Positions 45,094-54,116 of a DNA stretch of 54,116 nt are shown here, one piece after another; within the stretch, counting starts at the first letter, position 1, and each line of letters begins with the position of its first letter. The DNA lies in assembly GCF_011378855.1 (NCBI RefSeq), contig NZ_WTLB01000031.1, forward strand, positions 1 through 54,116, in the 5' to 3' direction. The notes beneath the pieces were generated by a model. It was not told the DNA's origin, did no database searches, and was given only the letters and a program-made list of their open reading frames with translations. The stretch is from Pseudoalteromonas sp. Z1A8 (GTDB taxonomy: Bacteria; Pseudomonadota; Gammaproteobacteria; Enterobacterales; Alteromonadaceae). A program made the translations under genes and the position numbers.

Positions 45094-45927
45094 TCGCGAT
45101 TTTACATCGCGCATTGTGGTTTGTGGTTGGGTCATTGGTCGGTTAATATCGCTATAATGTCGCGGGGTAAACCCGCTGCTACGATATTTGCGTAGTCGCG
45201 ATTTTATATCGCGCATTGTGGTTTGTGGTTTGTGGTTGGGAGGTTAGTTGTCAAATGTCGCGGGGTAAATCCGCTGCTACGATATTTGCGTAGTCGCGAT
45301 TTTACATCGCGCATTGTGTTTTTCGGTTGGGAGATTAGTTGCCAAATATCGCGGGGTAAACCCGCTGCTACGATATTTGCGTAATTGCGATTTTACATCG
45401 CGCATTGTGTTTTATGTTTAGGTAATTGCTCGGTTAATGGTCGCGGGGTAAACCCGCTGCTACGATATTGCGTAATTGCGATTTTACATCGCGCATTGTG
45501 ATTGGGTTAATGTTGCCCAATGTAGCTGCTACGATGTCGCGGGGTAAACCCGCTGCTACGATATTTGCGTAGTCGCGGTTTTATATCGCGCATTGTGTTT
45601 TTCGGTTGGGAGGTTAGTTGCCAAATGTCGCGGGTAAACCCGCTGCTACGATATTGCGTAGTCGCGATTTTATATCGCGCATTGTGCTTGATGCGTAGGT
45701 AATTGTTTGGCTAATGGTCGCGGGGTAAACCCGCTGCTACGATATTTGCGTAATCGCTATTTTATATCGCGCATTGTGTTTTATGTTTAGTTGATTGCTC
45801 GGCTAATGGTCGCGGGGTAAACCCGCTGCTACGATATTTGCGTAGTCGCGATTTTATATCGCGCAATATGTTTGATGGGTAGGTAATTGCTCGGCTAATG
45901 GTCGCGGGGTAAACCCGCTGCTACGAG
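45094..45927 (+). repeat. REP (BIME-like) array, nine ~92-bp units
   Basis: Two palindromes alternate: unit A, CGCGATTTTAYATCGCG, and unit B, GCGGGGTAAACCCGC followed by TGCTACGA. B copies start near 45162, 45260, 45351, 45443, 45539, 45630, 45720, 45812 and 45904, a spacing of 90-98 bases. B is joined to the next A by TATTTGCGTAGT; after A comes a variable TTGTG...GG(T/C)TAATGG spacer of about 40 bases that also recurs between copies. Stem-loops rather than CRISPR repeats. The array sits between ampE and the RAYT remnant. Confidence 0.9.
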
Positions 45928-46373
45928 TTTAGGTAAATACTGTCCCAATATGGGTAGTCTGCAATGTTTTCTATTAAATTTGCACGTAAAGGGTTCGCTA
46001 CTATGTACCTAGCACAGCTATTTAAATCTTCGGTATTTCTTATTAAGTGATCATAAAACCCTTTCTGCCAAAGCTTTTGTTTGCCAAATTGTCTATACAC
46101 CGAGGCTGAGCGTCCTTTGAAGCTTCTAATTACCTCGCTTAATGTTGCGCTATCGGATAATTGTAATAACCAATGAATATGGTTTGGCATTATCACGAAA
46201 GTATTTTATTTAATCAGTTGCTCTCTTTCTAATCCCCTCATTTCATTGATAATAGCTCTATTAATTATTAAGCTTGTGAATAGATTGTTTCGCTCATGAC
46301 AAACCAGTGTAATAGCATAATAGTGGTTTGCTTTTGATACTCTTCCCTTTCGTAATAAATATGAACGATGCAT
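45921..46373 (-). pseudogene. REP-associated tyrosine transposase (RAYT) interrupted by one stop codon
   Basis: A 150-codon Y1/HUH transposase frame from MHRSYLLRKGRVS to YPYWDSIYLNS. A single in-frame TAA at 46206-46208 (LIK-stop-NTFVIMPNHIHWLL) divides it; the frame is otherwise open. The HUH histidines (NHIHW) and the catalytic tyrosine region YIVANPLRANLI lie after the stop. The stop codon of the frame, TAG, comes from the adjoining REP unit. It is flanked on both sides by REP units, as RAYT genes characteristically are. Probably inactive unless the stop is read through. Confidence 0.82.
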
Positions 46374-46433
46374 AACATACCCGTATTTTAGCAATCACAG
46401 ACCCACGAATTTAAAGCATATGCAATTTCTATA

Positions 46434-46562
46434 AATTTGCGTAGTCGCGATTTTATATCGCGCATGTGTTTATGGTTGGTTGGATTATTGCTCGGCTAAT
46501 GGTCGCGGGGGTAAACCCGCTGCTACGATATTGCGTAGTCGCGAGTTTACATCGCGCATTGT
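46434..46562 (+). repeat. REP units to the right of the RAYT
   Basis: Unit A at about 46445, unit B near 46504 (with one extra G), and another A at about 46540. Continues the array of 45094-45927 in the same orientation. Confidence 0.85.
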
Positions 46563-46744
46563 GGTTTACTTTTATCCTGTTGTTAATTTCTTTAATAAAT
46601 TCAACTAGAGTTAACACTCTATTTTTCTGGTCAGACCATTTATTTTCATCTCATTAACTTTGTAATTATTTTTGCAAATTGTGCTTTGTTTAATCTTCGT
46701 TCAAAATGCGTTACGCTACGTTACCCGTATAAGTAGACTGTAAA

Positions 46745-46773
46745 TTGACAGCTATTAGGGTTTTTGATACCTT
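46745..46773 (+). promoter_or_regulatory. pdhR operon promoter with extended -10
   Basis: Perfect -35 TTGACA (46745-46750), 17-base spacer, and TG-a-TACCTT, an extended -10 (46765-46773). The predicted start at about 46780 lies immediately before the PdhR box. The rest of 46563-46744 shows nothing recognisable. Confidence 0.65.
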
Positions 46774-46784
46774 ATTGAAAATTT

Positions 46785-46797
46785 TTGGTATGACCAA
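46785..46797 (+). promoter_or_regulatory. PdhR operator
   Basis: TTGGT-atg-ACCAA, a perfect palindrome matching the known PdhR site (ATTGGT-N3-ACCAAT). It overlaps the start of transcription, so PdhR should repress its own operon until pyruvate binds. A GCCC-ttttat-type hairpin, AGCCC/GGGCT, follows in the leader at 46829-46851. Confidence 0.85.
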
Positions 46798-46876
46798 TTT
46801 ACCTTTTGGGTAAATCATACTGCTTAAAGCCCTGTTTTATGGGCTCTTGGTATTTATACAACGCGGACGTTGATTC

Positions 46877-47626
46877 ATGTCTTTAAAGATTAAAGCGGCA
46901 AAGTTATCTGATGTTATTTTACAGCAACTTGAGAACATGATTCTTGAAGGCTCGTTAGCACCAGGTGAAAAGTTGCCACCAGAGCGTGAACTAGCAAAGC
47001 AATTTGAAGTGTCTCGCCCGTCACTGCGCGAGGCAATTCAAAAATTAGAAGCAAAAGGTTTAGTTACGCGTCGCCAAGGTGGCGGCACGTTTGTAAAAAA
47101 TCAGCTCGAAGAAGGGCTTACTGATCCACTTTTTGATTTGATTAGTAAACACCCTGAATCGCAGTTTGATTTACTTGAATTTCGTCATGCATTAGAAGGG
47201 ATTGCTGCTTACTACGCGGCACTGCGCGGGACCAGCAACGATTTTAGCAAAGTGAAAGAAAGCTTTGATAAAATTGCCCTAGTTAATGATGATTTACAGC
47301 AAAAAGCAAAAGCAATTAATGCATTTCACTTTAGCGTGGCAGAAGCCTCGCATAATGTGGTTTTACTGCATTTAGTTAGAGGTATGAAAGCGCTGCTTGA
47401 GCAAAATGTATTGCAAAATTTAACTGTTCTATTAAAAAAGTCAGATATTAGCAGTCAGTTAGCCCAGCATAGGCGTTTATTAATGGATGCCGTTATTGAC
47501 GGTAATCCAGAACAAGCCCGTTTAGCAAGTAATGCGCACTTAGCATTTATAGAAGAAGCACTACTTGAAGCAGGCAAGGAACATTCGCGAATTGAACGTA
47601 GTTTAAGACGCACCAAACAAAATTAA
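46877..47626 (+). CDS. pdhR: pyruvate dehydrogenase complex repressor PdhR
   Basis: 249 aa GntR/FadR-family regulator. The N-terminal winged helix has LAPGEKLPPERELAKQFEVSRPSLREAI; the C-terminal FCD domain (about 95-230) binds the effector, pyruvate in E. coli. The ATG has only a weak ribosome site. First gene of pdhR-aceE-aceF-lpd, with a PdhR operator in its promoter. Confidence 0.95.
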   Translation: MSLKIKAAKLSDVILQQLENMILEGSLAPGEKLPPERELAKQFEVSRPSLREAIQKLEAKGLVTRRQGGGTFVKNQLEEGLTDPLFDLISKHPESQFDLLEFRHALEGIAAYYAALRGTSNDFSKVKESFDKIALVNDDLQQKAKAINAFHFSVAEASHNVVLLHLVRGMKALLEQNVLQNLTVLLKKSDISSQLAQHRRLLMDAVIDGNPEQARLASNAHLAFIEEALLEAGKEHSRIERSLRRTKQN

Positions 47627-47716
47627 GCTAGTACATTGCTACTTTGAACACACAAAATTAAGTAACAGTGATATTAAATTAAAACATTCGTATTTTAAAC
47701 ATAAGGAAACCTCCAT

Positions 47717-50383
47717 ATGTCTGAAGTCAATAAAATTGACGTAGACGCGCTAGAAACACAAGAGTGGTTACAAGCTCTTGAATCAGTTGTGCGCGAAGAA
47801 GGTGTTGAACGAGCTCAGTTTTTACTTGAGCAAGTGTTAGAGCAAGCCCGTTTAGACGGCGTTGATATGCCAACGGGTATTACCACGAACTACGTTAATA
47901 CTATTCCTGTAGATCAAGAACCGGCTTACCCAGGTGATGTAAACCTTGAGCGCCGTATTCGTTCGATCATACGTTGGAACGCGATTATGATCGTTCTACG
48001 TGCATCGAAAAAAGATCTCGACTTAGGCGGCCATATGGCGTCTTACCAATCATCTGCTGCATTTTATGAAGTGTGTTTTAACCATTTCTTTAAAGCGCCA
48101 AATGACGTAGACGGTGGTGACTTAGTTTATTACCAAGGTCATATTTCTCCGGGTATATATGCACGTGCGTTTGTTGAAGGTCGTTTATCGGCTGCACAAT
48201 TAGATAACTTCCGCCAAGAAGTTGATGGCGAAGGCTTACCATCGTACCCACACCCTAAGTTAATGCCTGAATTTTGGCAGTTCCCTACGGTATCAATGGG
48301 CTTAGGTCCTATTTCGTCTATTTACCAAGCGCGCTTCTTAAAATACTTAGATGGTCGTGGCTTAAAAGATACTAAAAACCAACGTGTATACGCGTTTTTA
48401 GGTGACGGTGAAATGGATGAGCCAGAATCACGTGGCGCTATCTCTTTTGCTGCACGTGAAAAACTAGATAACCTTTGTTACTTAGTTAACTGTAACTTAC
48501 AGCGTTTAGACGGCCCAGTTATGGGTAATGGTAAAATTATTCAAGAGCTAGAAGGCTTGTTTAAAGGCGCTGGCTGGAACGTAATTAAACTAGTATGGGG
48601 CAGCGGTTGGGATATTCTTCTAGCTAAAGACACAACGGGTAAATTACTACAGTTAATGAACGAAACTGTTGATGGCGATTACCAAACATATAAAGCTAAA
48701 GATGGCGCGTACGTACGTGAAAACTTCTTTGGTCGTTACCCAGAAACAGCAGCACTTGTTGCTGACATGACAGATGACGAAATTTTCGCGCTTAAGCGTG
48801 GTGGTCATGAGTCATCAAAATTATTTGCTGCATTTAAAAAAGCAGAAGACACGAAAGGCCGTCCAACTGTAATTCTTGCTAAAACTGTAAAAGGTTACGG
48901 CATGGGTGAAGCAGCTGAAGGTAAAAACATTGCGCACCAAGTGAAAAAAATGGACATGTCGCATGTTGCACATTTACGTTCACGACTTGGTCTTGATGAC
49001 TTAGTATCTGAAGATCAATTAAAAGAATTACCATACTTAGAGCTTGAAGAAGGTTCTCCTGAGTATAAATACCTACATGCTCGTCGTGATGCACTTAAAG
49101 GTTATACACCTAAGCGTATCCCACGTTTTAGTGAAAAATTAGCGTTGCCAGAAGTAGATGCATTTAAGCCGCTACTTGAGGAGCAAAAACGTGATATCTC
49201 TACGACTATGGGCTTTGTTCGTGCACTTAATATCTTATTAAAAGATAAAGGCATTGGTAAAAACATCGTACCAATTATTGCCGATGAAGCACGTACATTT
49301 GGTATGGAAGGTTTATTCCGTCAAATCGGTATTTACAATCCACATGGCCAAAACTATACGCCACAGGATCGTGATATTGTTTCTTACTATAAAGAAGCAA
49401 CATCTGGTCAAGTACTTCAAGAAGGTATTAATGAGTTAGGTGCAATGTCGTCATGGGTTGCTGCTGCAACATCATACAGCACTAACGATTTACCAATGAT
49501 CCCATTCTACATTTACTACTCTATGTTTGGTTTCCAACGCGTTGGTGACATGGCATGGATGGCGGGCGATCAACAAGCACGTGGTTTCTTATTAGGTGCT
49601 ACTGCGGGTCGTACAACGTTAAATGGTGAAGGCTTGCAACACGAAGATGGTCACAGTCATATTCTTGCTAATACGGTTCCTAACTGTATTTCTTATGACC
49701 CAACTTACGCGTTTGAAGTAGCTGTTATTGTACAAGACGGTATTCGTCGTATGTACGGTGATGACCAAGAAAATATTTACTATTACCTAACGCTTATGAA
49801 CGAAAACTACCATCAGCCAGCTATGCCAGAAGGCGCTGAAGAAGGTATTCGTAAGGGTATTTACAAGCTTGAAAGTTACGAAGGTAAAAAAGCCAACGTA
49901 CAGTTATTAAGCTCAGGTACTATTATGACTGAAGTACGTAAAGCCGCTACGATTCTAAGCGAAGAGTATGGCATTGCGTCTGACGTGTTCTCTGTAACGT
50001 CTTTCAACGAATTAACGCGTGAAGGTCAAGATGTTGAACGTTTCAACATGCTTAATCCTGAAGGCGAGCAAAAAACAGCATATATCACAAGCGTATTAAA
50101 CGACTCTGTGACTGTTGCAGCAACGGATTACATGAAAAACTACGCAGAACAAGCGCGTTCATTCATTCCAAGCAGCAACTACAAAGTGCTAGGTACAGAT
50201 GGTTACGGTCGCTCTGATAGCCGTGAAAACCTACGTCGTCACTTTGAAGTTAACGCGGGCTACGTTGTAGTTGCTACATTATCTGAACTTGCTAAACGCG
50301 GTGAAGTTGAGAAGTCAGTAGTTGTTGAAGCTCTTAAAAAGTTCAACATCGACACTAACAAACTTAACCCACTGTACGCATAA
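47717..50383 (+). CDS. aceE: pyruvate dehydrogenase E1 component
   Basis: 888 aa (E. coli 887), homodimeric E1. The thiamine diphosphate motif [14 protein letters not shown]...NCN is near 235-265. [16 protein letters not shown] and QHEDGHSHI are typical. Decarboxylates pyruvate and acetylates the lipoyl groups of AceF. AAGGAAACC precedes the ATG. 90 bases after pdhR, 10 bases before aceF. Confidence 0.98.
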   Translation: MSEVNKIDVDALETQEWLQALESVVREEGVERAQFLLEQVLEQARLDGVDMPTGITTNYVNTIPVDQEPAYPGDVNLERRIRSIIRWNAIMIVLRASKKDLDLGGHMASYQSSAAFYEVCFNHFFKAPNDVDGGDLVYYQGHISPGIYARAFVEGRLSAAQLDNFRQEVDGEGLPSYPHPKLMPEFWQFPTVSMGLGPISSIYQARFLKYLDGRGLKDTKNQRVYAFLGDGEMDEPESRGAISFAAREKLDNLCYLVNCNLQRLDGPVMGNGKIIQELEGLFKGAGWNVIKLVWGSGWDILLAKDTTGKLLQLMNETVDGDYQTYKAKDGAYVRENFFGRYPETAALVADMTDDEIFALKRGGHESSKLFAAFKKAEDTKGRPTVILAKTVKGYGMGEAAEGKNIAHQVKKMDMSHVAHLRSRLGLDDLVSEDQLKELPYLELEEGSPEYKYLHARRDALKGYTPKRIPRFSEKLALPEVDAFKPLLEEQKRDISTTMGFVRALNILLKDKGIGKNIVPIIADEARTFGMEGLFRQIGIYNPHGQNYTPQDRDIVSYYKEATSGQVLQEGINELGAMSSWVAAATSYSTNDLPMIPFYIYYSMFGFQRVGDMAWMAGDQQARGFLLGATAGRTTLNGEGLQHEDGHSHILANTVPNCISYDPTYAFEVAVIVQDGIRRMYGDDQENIYYYLTLMNENYHQPAMPEGAEEGIRKGIYKLESYEGKKANVQLLSSGTIMTEVRKAATILSEEYGIASDVFSVTSFNELTREGQDVERFNMLNPEGEQKTAYITSVLNDSVTVAATDYMKNYAEQARSFIPSSNYKVLGTDGYGRSDSRENLRRHFEVNAGYVVVATLSELAKRGEVEKSVVVEALKKFNIDTNKLNPLYA

Positions 50384-50393
50384 GAGGTTTGCA

Positions 50394-52313
50394 ATGAGTA
50401 TTGAAATTAAAGTACCAGATATTGGTGACGATGAAGTAGAAGTAACCGAAATATTAGTAAGCGTTGGCGACAAAGTAGATGTTGACCAATCCTTACTGAA
50501 TGTTGAAGGCGACAAAGCATCAATGGAAATACCGGCTTCGCAAGCGGGTACAGTGAAAGAAATTAAAGTAAACGTTGGCGATACCGTTACAACGGGCTCT
50601 TTAGTATTTTTGTTTGAAGGCGAGAGTGAAAGCACTGGTGAGGAAAATACATCAGCCGCTGCTCCTGCTAAATCTGAAGAGGCAGCACCCGCTGCTTCTA
50701 CAGGTTCTTCGACTAAAGAAGTAACAGTTCCAGATATTGGCGATGATGAAGTTGAAGTAACTGAAATTATGGTTGCTGTTGGCGACACCGTTGAAGAAGA
50801 GCAATCTATCTTAAACGTTGAAGGCGACAAAGCGGCAATGGAAGTACCTGCTCCATTTGCCGGTACAGTTAAAGAAATTAAAGTAGCCGCTGGCGATACC
50901 GTTAAAACAGGCTCATTAGTGTTTGTTTTTGAAGTAGCAGGCAGCGAATCTGCAGCACCGGCCAAAAAGTCGGCTCCTGTAGAAGCGCCAGCAGCTAGTT
51001 CAACTGAAAACGCAGCTCCAAGTACTAAAGAAGTGAATGTACCTGATATTGGTGGCGATGAAGTTGAAGTAACTGAAATTATGGTTGCAGTTGGCGATAC
51101 GGTTGAAGAAGATCAATCAATCTTAAACGTTGAAGGCGACAAAGCTGCAATGGAAGTACCAGCTCCATTTGCAGGTACAGTTAAAGAAATTAAAGTAGCC
51201 GCTGGCGATAAAGTATCGACAGGCTCATTAATTTTTGTATTTGAAGTTGCAGGCAGTGCGCCAGCAGCATCTGCACCCGCTGAAAAATCAGCACCTGCAG
51301 CGGCACCAAAAGCAGAGTCTAAACCGGCTCAAGCAGCACCTGGAAAAGCAAGTAACGAAAGCTTCACAGAAAACAGCGCGTATGCTCATGCATCGCCAGT
51401 TGTTCGCCGCTTAGCGCGTGAGTTTGGTATTAACCTAGCTAACGTTAAAGGCACTGGTCGCAAAGCCCGTATAGTTAAAGAAGACGTGCAAAACTATGTT
51501 AAAAACTTAGTTAAGCAAGTTGAGTCTGGTCAGTTATCGGCTAGCAAAGGTAATACTGGTGGCGGTGAGCTGGGTCTTATTCCATGGCCTAAAGTAGATT
51601 TTGCTAAGTTTGGTGAAATTGAAGAGCAAAAGCTTTCTCGTATTCAAAAACTGTCGGGTAAAAACTTACACCGTAACTGGGTACAAATTCCACATGTTAC
51701 ACAGTTTGACGAAGCTGATATCACAAGCCTTGAAGTATTCCGTAAAGAGCAAAATGTGCTTAGCGAGAAGAAAAAGCTGGGTGTTAAAATTACGCCACTT
51801 GTGTTTGTAATGAAAGCAGCTGCGAAAGCACTTGCTGAATTTCCAAAATTCAACTCGTCGCTTTCTGAAGATGGCGAAAGCTTAATTCTTAAGAAGTATA
51901 TTAACATTGGTGTTGCGGTTGATACGCCAAACGGTTTAGTTGTACCAGTGTTTAAAGATGTTGATAAAAAAGGCATTATTGAACTATCACGCGAATTAAT
52001 GGAAGTATCTGTTAAAGCACGTGACGGGAAGCTTACATCGTCTGATATGCAAGGTGGTTGTTTTACTATTTCTAGCCTTGGCGGTATTGGCGGTACGGCA
52101 TTTACGCCGATTGTTAATGCACCAGAAGTGGCTATTTTAGGTGTCTCTAAATCTGAAATGAAACCTAAATGGAATGGCAAAGAATTTGAACCTAAGTTAA
52201 TGGTTCCGCTGTCTATGTCATACGACCATAGGGTTATTGACGGAGCCTTAGCTGCACGCTTTACTGTGACTCTTGCAAGTTACATGAGCGATATTCGCCA
52301 ATTGGTGATGTAA
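50394..52313 (+). CDS. aceF: dihydrolipoamide acetyltransferase, E2 of pyruvate dehydrogenase
   Basis: 639 aa from the ATG at 50394 ([20 protein letters not shown]), preceded by AGAGG; the frame is open upstream into aceE but that is not used. Three lipoyl domains with lipoyl lysines K41, K146 and K250 in EGDKAxME, joined by Ala/Pro/Ser-rich linkers. Then the peripheral subunit-binding domain ([20 protein letters not shown]) and the catalytic domain with [10 protein letters not shown]. Core of the complex, transferring acetyl to CoA. Lipoyl domains 2 and 3 are almost identical. Confidence 0.98.
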   Translation: MSIEIKVPDIGDDEVEVTEILVSVGDKVDVDQSLLNVEGDKASMEIPASQAGTVKEIKVNVGDTVTTGSLVFLFEGESESTGEENTSAAAPAKSEEAAPAASTGSSTKEVTVPDIGDDEVEVTEIMVAVGDTVEEEQSILNVEGDKAAMEVPAPFAGTVKEIKVAAGDTVKTGSLVFVFEVAGSESAAPAKKSAPVEAPAASSTENAAPSTKEVNVPDIGGDEVEVTEIMVAVGDTVEEDQSILNVEGDKAAMEVPAPFAGTVKEIKVAAGDKVSTGSLIFVFEVAGSAPAASAPAEKSAPAAAPKAESKPAQAAPGKASNESFTENSAYAHASPVVRRLAREFGINLANVKGTGRKARIVKEDVQNYVKNLVKQVESGQLSASKGNTGGGELGLIPWPKVDFAKFGEIEEQKLSRIQKLSGKNLHRNWVQIPHVTQFDEADITSLEVFRKEQNVLSEKKKLGVKITPLVFVMKAAAKALAEFPKFNSSLSEDGESLILKKYINIGVAVDTPNGLVVPVFKDVDKKGIIELSRELMEVSVKARDGKLTSSDMQGGCFTISSLGGIGGTAFTPIVNAPEVAILGVSKSEMKPKWNGKEFEPKLMVPLSMSYDHRVIDGALAARFTVTLASYMSDIRQLVM

Positions 52314-52335
52314 TCGTTAGATAATAAATAGAATC

Positions 52336-52368
52336 AAATCCCAGCCAGTTGTTTTTAGCTGGGATTTT
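52336..52368 (+). terminator. aceF terminator
   Basis: AAATCCCAGC / GCTGGGATTT with a 12-base loop and a following U-run. It separates aceEF from lpd, suggesting that lpd has a further promoter in 52370-52497, as in E. coli, where it also serves the 2-oxoglutarate complex. That promoter is not evident to me. Confidence 0.8.
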
Positions 52369-52497
52369 TACCATTTGCAATGATACAATCTTTGTACGAA
52401 TTGCATCACTTTGTGCGCTGCTTACTCTTTCTGCCTTGCAGAAACATGGCAGTTAAATTTTAGGGCAGTGTCCCGTTCAAACAATTAAGGTAAAAGC

Positions 52498-53922
52498 ATG
52501 AGCAACGAATTAAAAACTCAAGTTGTTATACTAGGCGGTGGTCCTGGTGGTTATTCTGCGGCTTTCCGTGCTGCTGACTTGGGCTTAGAAGTTACATTGG
52601 TAGAATCTCGTGAAACATTAGGCGGCGTATGTCTTAATGTTGGTTGTATTCCTTCAAAAGCACTTTTACACGTAGCTAAAGTGATTGATGATGCAGCTGA
52701 AATGTCATCTCATGGTGTTACTTTTGGCGCACCAAAGATCGATCTTGACCAAGTTCGTACTTGGAAAGATTCTGTAGTTGGCCAGTTAACTGGTGGACTA
52801 GAGGGCATGGCTAAAATGCGTAAAGTGAAAGTTGTATCTGGTTACGGCAAATTCACTGGCAGTAATACTTTAGTAGTTGAAGGCGCAGATGGCGCAACAA
52901 CTATCACGTTTGATAACGCGATTATTGCAGCAGGTTCTAAACCAGTTAACTTACCTTTTATCCCACAAGATGACCGTGTAATTGATTCAACTGGCGCGCT
53001 AGAGCTTAAAGATGTACCAGAAAAACTACTTGTACTTGGTGGTGGTATTATCGGTCTTGAAATGGGTACTGTTTACCGTGCTCTTGGTTCTGCAATTGAT
53101 GTTGTAGAATTTGCTGACCAATTAGTGCCAGCAGCTGATAAAGACATTATCAAAATTTACCAAAAATACGTAAGCAAAAAATTCAACGTAATGCTTTCAA
53201 CTAAAGTTGTTGGCGTTGAAGCTAAAAAAGACGGCTTATACGTAACGTTTGAAGGTAAAAACGCACCAGCAGAACCTGTACGTTACGACAAAGTGCTTGT
53301 TGCAGTTGGCCGTACTCCAAACGGTAACTTACTTGATGCTGATAAAGCAGGCGTAAACGTTGATGAGCGTGGCTTTATTAATGTTGATAAGCAATTACGT
53401 ACTAACGTAAGCCATATTTTTGCAATTGGTGACTTAGTTGGCCAACCTATGCTTGCGCATAAAGCGGTTCATGAAGGTCATGTTGCTGCAGAAGTTATTT
53501 CTGGTCAGAAGCATTTCTTCGACCCTAAATGTATTCCTTCGATTGCGTACACTGACCCAGAAATCGCTTGGGTAGGTGTTACTGAGAAAGAAGCAAAAGA
53601 GCAAGGCTTAAAAATTGAAACTGCGGTATTCCCGTGGGCAGCATCTGGCCGTGCTATTGCATCTGCTCGTACTGAAGGTTCTACAAAACTTATTTTTGAT
53701 AAAGAAAGTGGTCGTATAATCGGTGGTGCTATGATCGGTATTAACGCGGGCGAAATGCTTGGCGAAATCGGTTTAGGTATTGAAATGGGTGCAGATGGTG
53801 AAGACTTAGCGCTTACTATTCATGCTCACCCTACATTGAACGAATCAATCGGCCTTGCAGCTGAAATTTTTGAAGGTTCAATCACTGACTTACCAAACAA
53901 AAAAGCAGTTAAAAAGAAGTAA
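52498..53922 (+). CDS. lpd: dihydrolipoamide dehydrogenase, E3
   Basis: 474 aa, same length as E. coli Lpd. FAD-binding VVILGGGPGGYSAAFRAADL, redox disulfide C45-x4-C50 (GGVCLNVGCIPSK), NAD-binding LVLGGGIIGLEMGTVY, and the C-terminal catalytic His/Glu pair HAHPTLNES. Reoxidises lipoamide in pyruvate, 2-oxoglutarate and glycine cleavage complexes. Last gene of the cluster; its terminator appears interrupted. Confidence 0.98.
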   Translation: MSNELKTQVVILGGGPGGYSAAFRAADLGLEVTLVESRETLGGVCLNVGCIPSKALLHVAKVIDDAAEMSSHGVTFGAPKIDLDQVRTWKDSVVGQLTGGLEGMAKMRKVKVVSGYGKFTGSNTLVVEGADGATTITFDNAIIAAGSKPVNLPFIPQDDRVIDSTGALELKDVPEKLLVLGGGIIGLEMGTVYRALGSAIDVVEFADQLVPAADKDIIKIYQKYVSKKFNVMLSTKVVGVEAKKDGLYVTFEGKNAPAEPVRYDKVLVAVGRTPNGNLLDADKAGVNVDERGFINVDKQLRTNVSHIFAIGDLVGQPMLAHKAVHEGHVAAEVISGQKHFFDPKCIPSIAYTDPEIAWVGVTEKEAKEQGLKIETAVFPWAASGRAIASARTEGSTKLIFDKESGRIIGGAMIGINAGEMLGEIGLGIEMGADGEDLALTIHAHPTLNESIGLAAEIFEGSITDLPNKKAVKKK

Positions 53923-53945
53923 TTTAACTTTTTAGCATTTGTTTG

Positions 53946-53963
53946 AAAACCCAGCTTTGGCTG
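53946..53963 (+). terminator. truncated lpd terminator
   Basis: AAAACCCAGC-tttg-GCTG has a complete left arm and loop but only the first four bases of the right arm; an intact partner would continue GGTTTT. The break coincides with the apparent left end of an insertion sequence. Confidence 0.55.
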
Positions 53964-54022
53964 TAATGCCGATCATTTAAGAAATAGTTAATAGCACTTG
54001 AACGATCTTCTAGGTATGTAAG

Positions 54023-54051
54023 AATCCGAATTATTTTGTAGAATTCGGATT
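54023..54051 (+). promoter_or_regulatory. hairpin masking the transposase ribosome site
   Basis: AATCCGAATT / AATTCGGATT with a nine-base loop, then TTTTTT and the ATG at 54057. The only Shine-Dalgarno-like bases (CGGAT) lie in the right arm. In an IS this arrangement both ends incoming transcripts and hides the start from read-through mRNA. Confidence 0.5.
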
Positions 54052-54056
54052 TTTTT

Positions 54057-54116
54057 ATGCAACTTTCTAATGCTCTCGATATTATCAACAACATCAAACC
54101 TAATGAAGTTGAAACA
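54057..54116 (+). CDS. N-terminus of a probable IS4-family transposase, cut by window end
   Basis: Twenty codons, beginning MQLSNALDIINNIKP, open to the last base. From memory, the start MxLSxALxI...PNxxxxF is how many IS4-family transposases of marine Gammaproteobacteria begin; too short to be sure. The position directly after a strong hairpin and a broken terminator supports an IS gene. Another short coding region is possible. Confidence 0.45.
   Translation, partial: MQLSNALDIINNIKPNEVET

Larger units (their letters stand above)
53964..54116 (+). mobile_element. left end of a probable IS4-type insertion sequence (partial)
   Basis: The sequence from TAATGCCGATCATTTAAG onward is unlike the core genome and leads to a start codon at 54057. 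The border is placed where the lpd terminator is cut. The right end lies outside the window, so inverted repeats and target duplication cannot be checked. Confidence 0.45.

Noticed and set aside
45094..45927. CRISPR array
   Set aside because: The repeats are alternating palindromes, the spacers between them are themselves similar copies, and there are no cas genes. It is a REP/BIME array.
46466..46657. 63-codon open frame right of the RAYT
   Set aside because: It begins inside REP units, has no recognisable product and no ribosome site.
50315..50965. 216-codon minus-strand frame opposite aceF
   Set aside because: Low-complexity mirror of the Ala/Pro/Ser linkers and lipoyl domains of aceF.
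1..54116. rRNA, tRNA, prophage, toxin-antitoxin or defence genes
   Set aside because: None recognised on either strand by inspection; almost every gap is short or explained by repeats and regulatory sites.

Overview
The window is chromosomal DNA of a marine gammaproteobacterium, most likely Pseudoalteromonas (Alteromonadales). Grounds: AT-rich sequence, gammaproteobacterial gene order (rpsU-yqeY-dnaG-rpoD, rsmD/ftsY-ftsE-ftsX-rpoH, gpmI-envC facing yibN-grxC-secB-gpsA, ampDE next to pdhR-aceE-aceF-lpd), and protein lengths and motifs close to E. coli orthologues. The genus is inferred from general likeness, not from a search. Nearly all of the window is core genome; the unusual content lies in repeats, regulatory sites and a few inserted genes.

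Layout. 1-4.8 kb: a histone-deacetylase-family gene faces a DUF2797 pair and a degenerate-GGDEF/intact-EAL membrane protein. 4.8-8.7 kb: purine genes purH and purD, separated by an exported methyltransferase-like gene. 8.8-11.5 kb: dusB-fis and prmA. 11.5-16.6 kb: macromolecular synthesis operon rpsU-yqeY-dnaG-rpoD. 16.6-22.4 kb: rsmD diverging from ftsY, ftsEX and rpoH. 22.5-29.9 kb: gpmI-envC-S41 protease-yibQ diverging from yibN-grxC-secB-gpsA. 29.9-35.4 kb: trmL, fieF, a Cpx-like two-component operon with a lysophospholipase-like hydrolase, a divergent Spy/CpxP chaperone, and yacG. 35.4-42.1 kb: type IV pilus genes pilB, coaE, pilD, pilC, an O-antigen-ligase-like gene and pilA. 42.5-45.1 kb: nadC, ampD, ampE. 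45.1-46.6 kb: REP array with a broken RAYT transposase. 46.7-53.9 kb: pdhR-aceE-aceF-lpd. The last ~150 bases look like the left end of an IS4-type insertion sequence.

How it fits together. FtsEX is the known activator of EnvC, and both are encoded within 6 kb. AmpD recycles the peptidoglycan fragments that such hydrolysis releases. The Cpx-like system, Spy chaperone and sigma-32 are envelope and cytoplasmic stress arms. PdhR has an operator at its own promoter and probably governs the whole pyruvate dehydrogenase cluster.

Most notable observations: (1) a perfect CIRCE operator at the rpoH promoter, suggesting that the HrcA repressor controls sigma-32; (2) two different inverted-repeat-bounded elements, downstream of fis and dnaG, sharing a hairpin core whose stems differ by compensatory changes; (3) a ~92-bp-period REP array with a nonsense-mutated RAYT placed inside one linker, plus a second REP cluster inside the pilus locus; (4) four genes whose stop codon lies in the edge of such a repeat; (5) a probable IS that has cut the lpd terminator in half. 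No prophage, CRISPR, defence system, rRNA or tRNA gene was seen.
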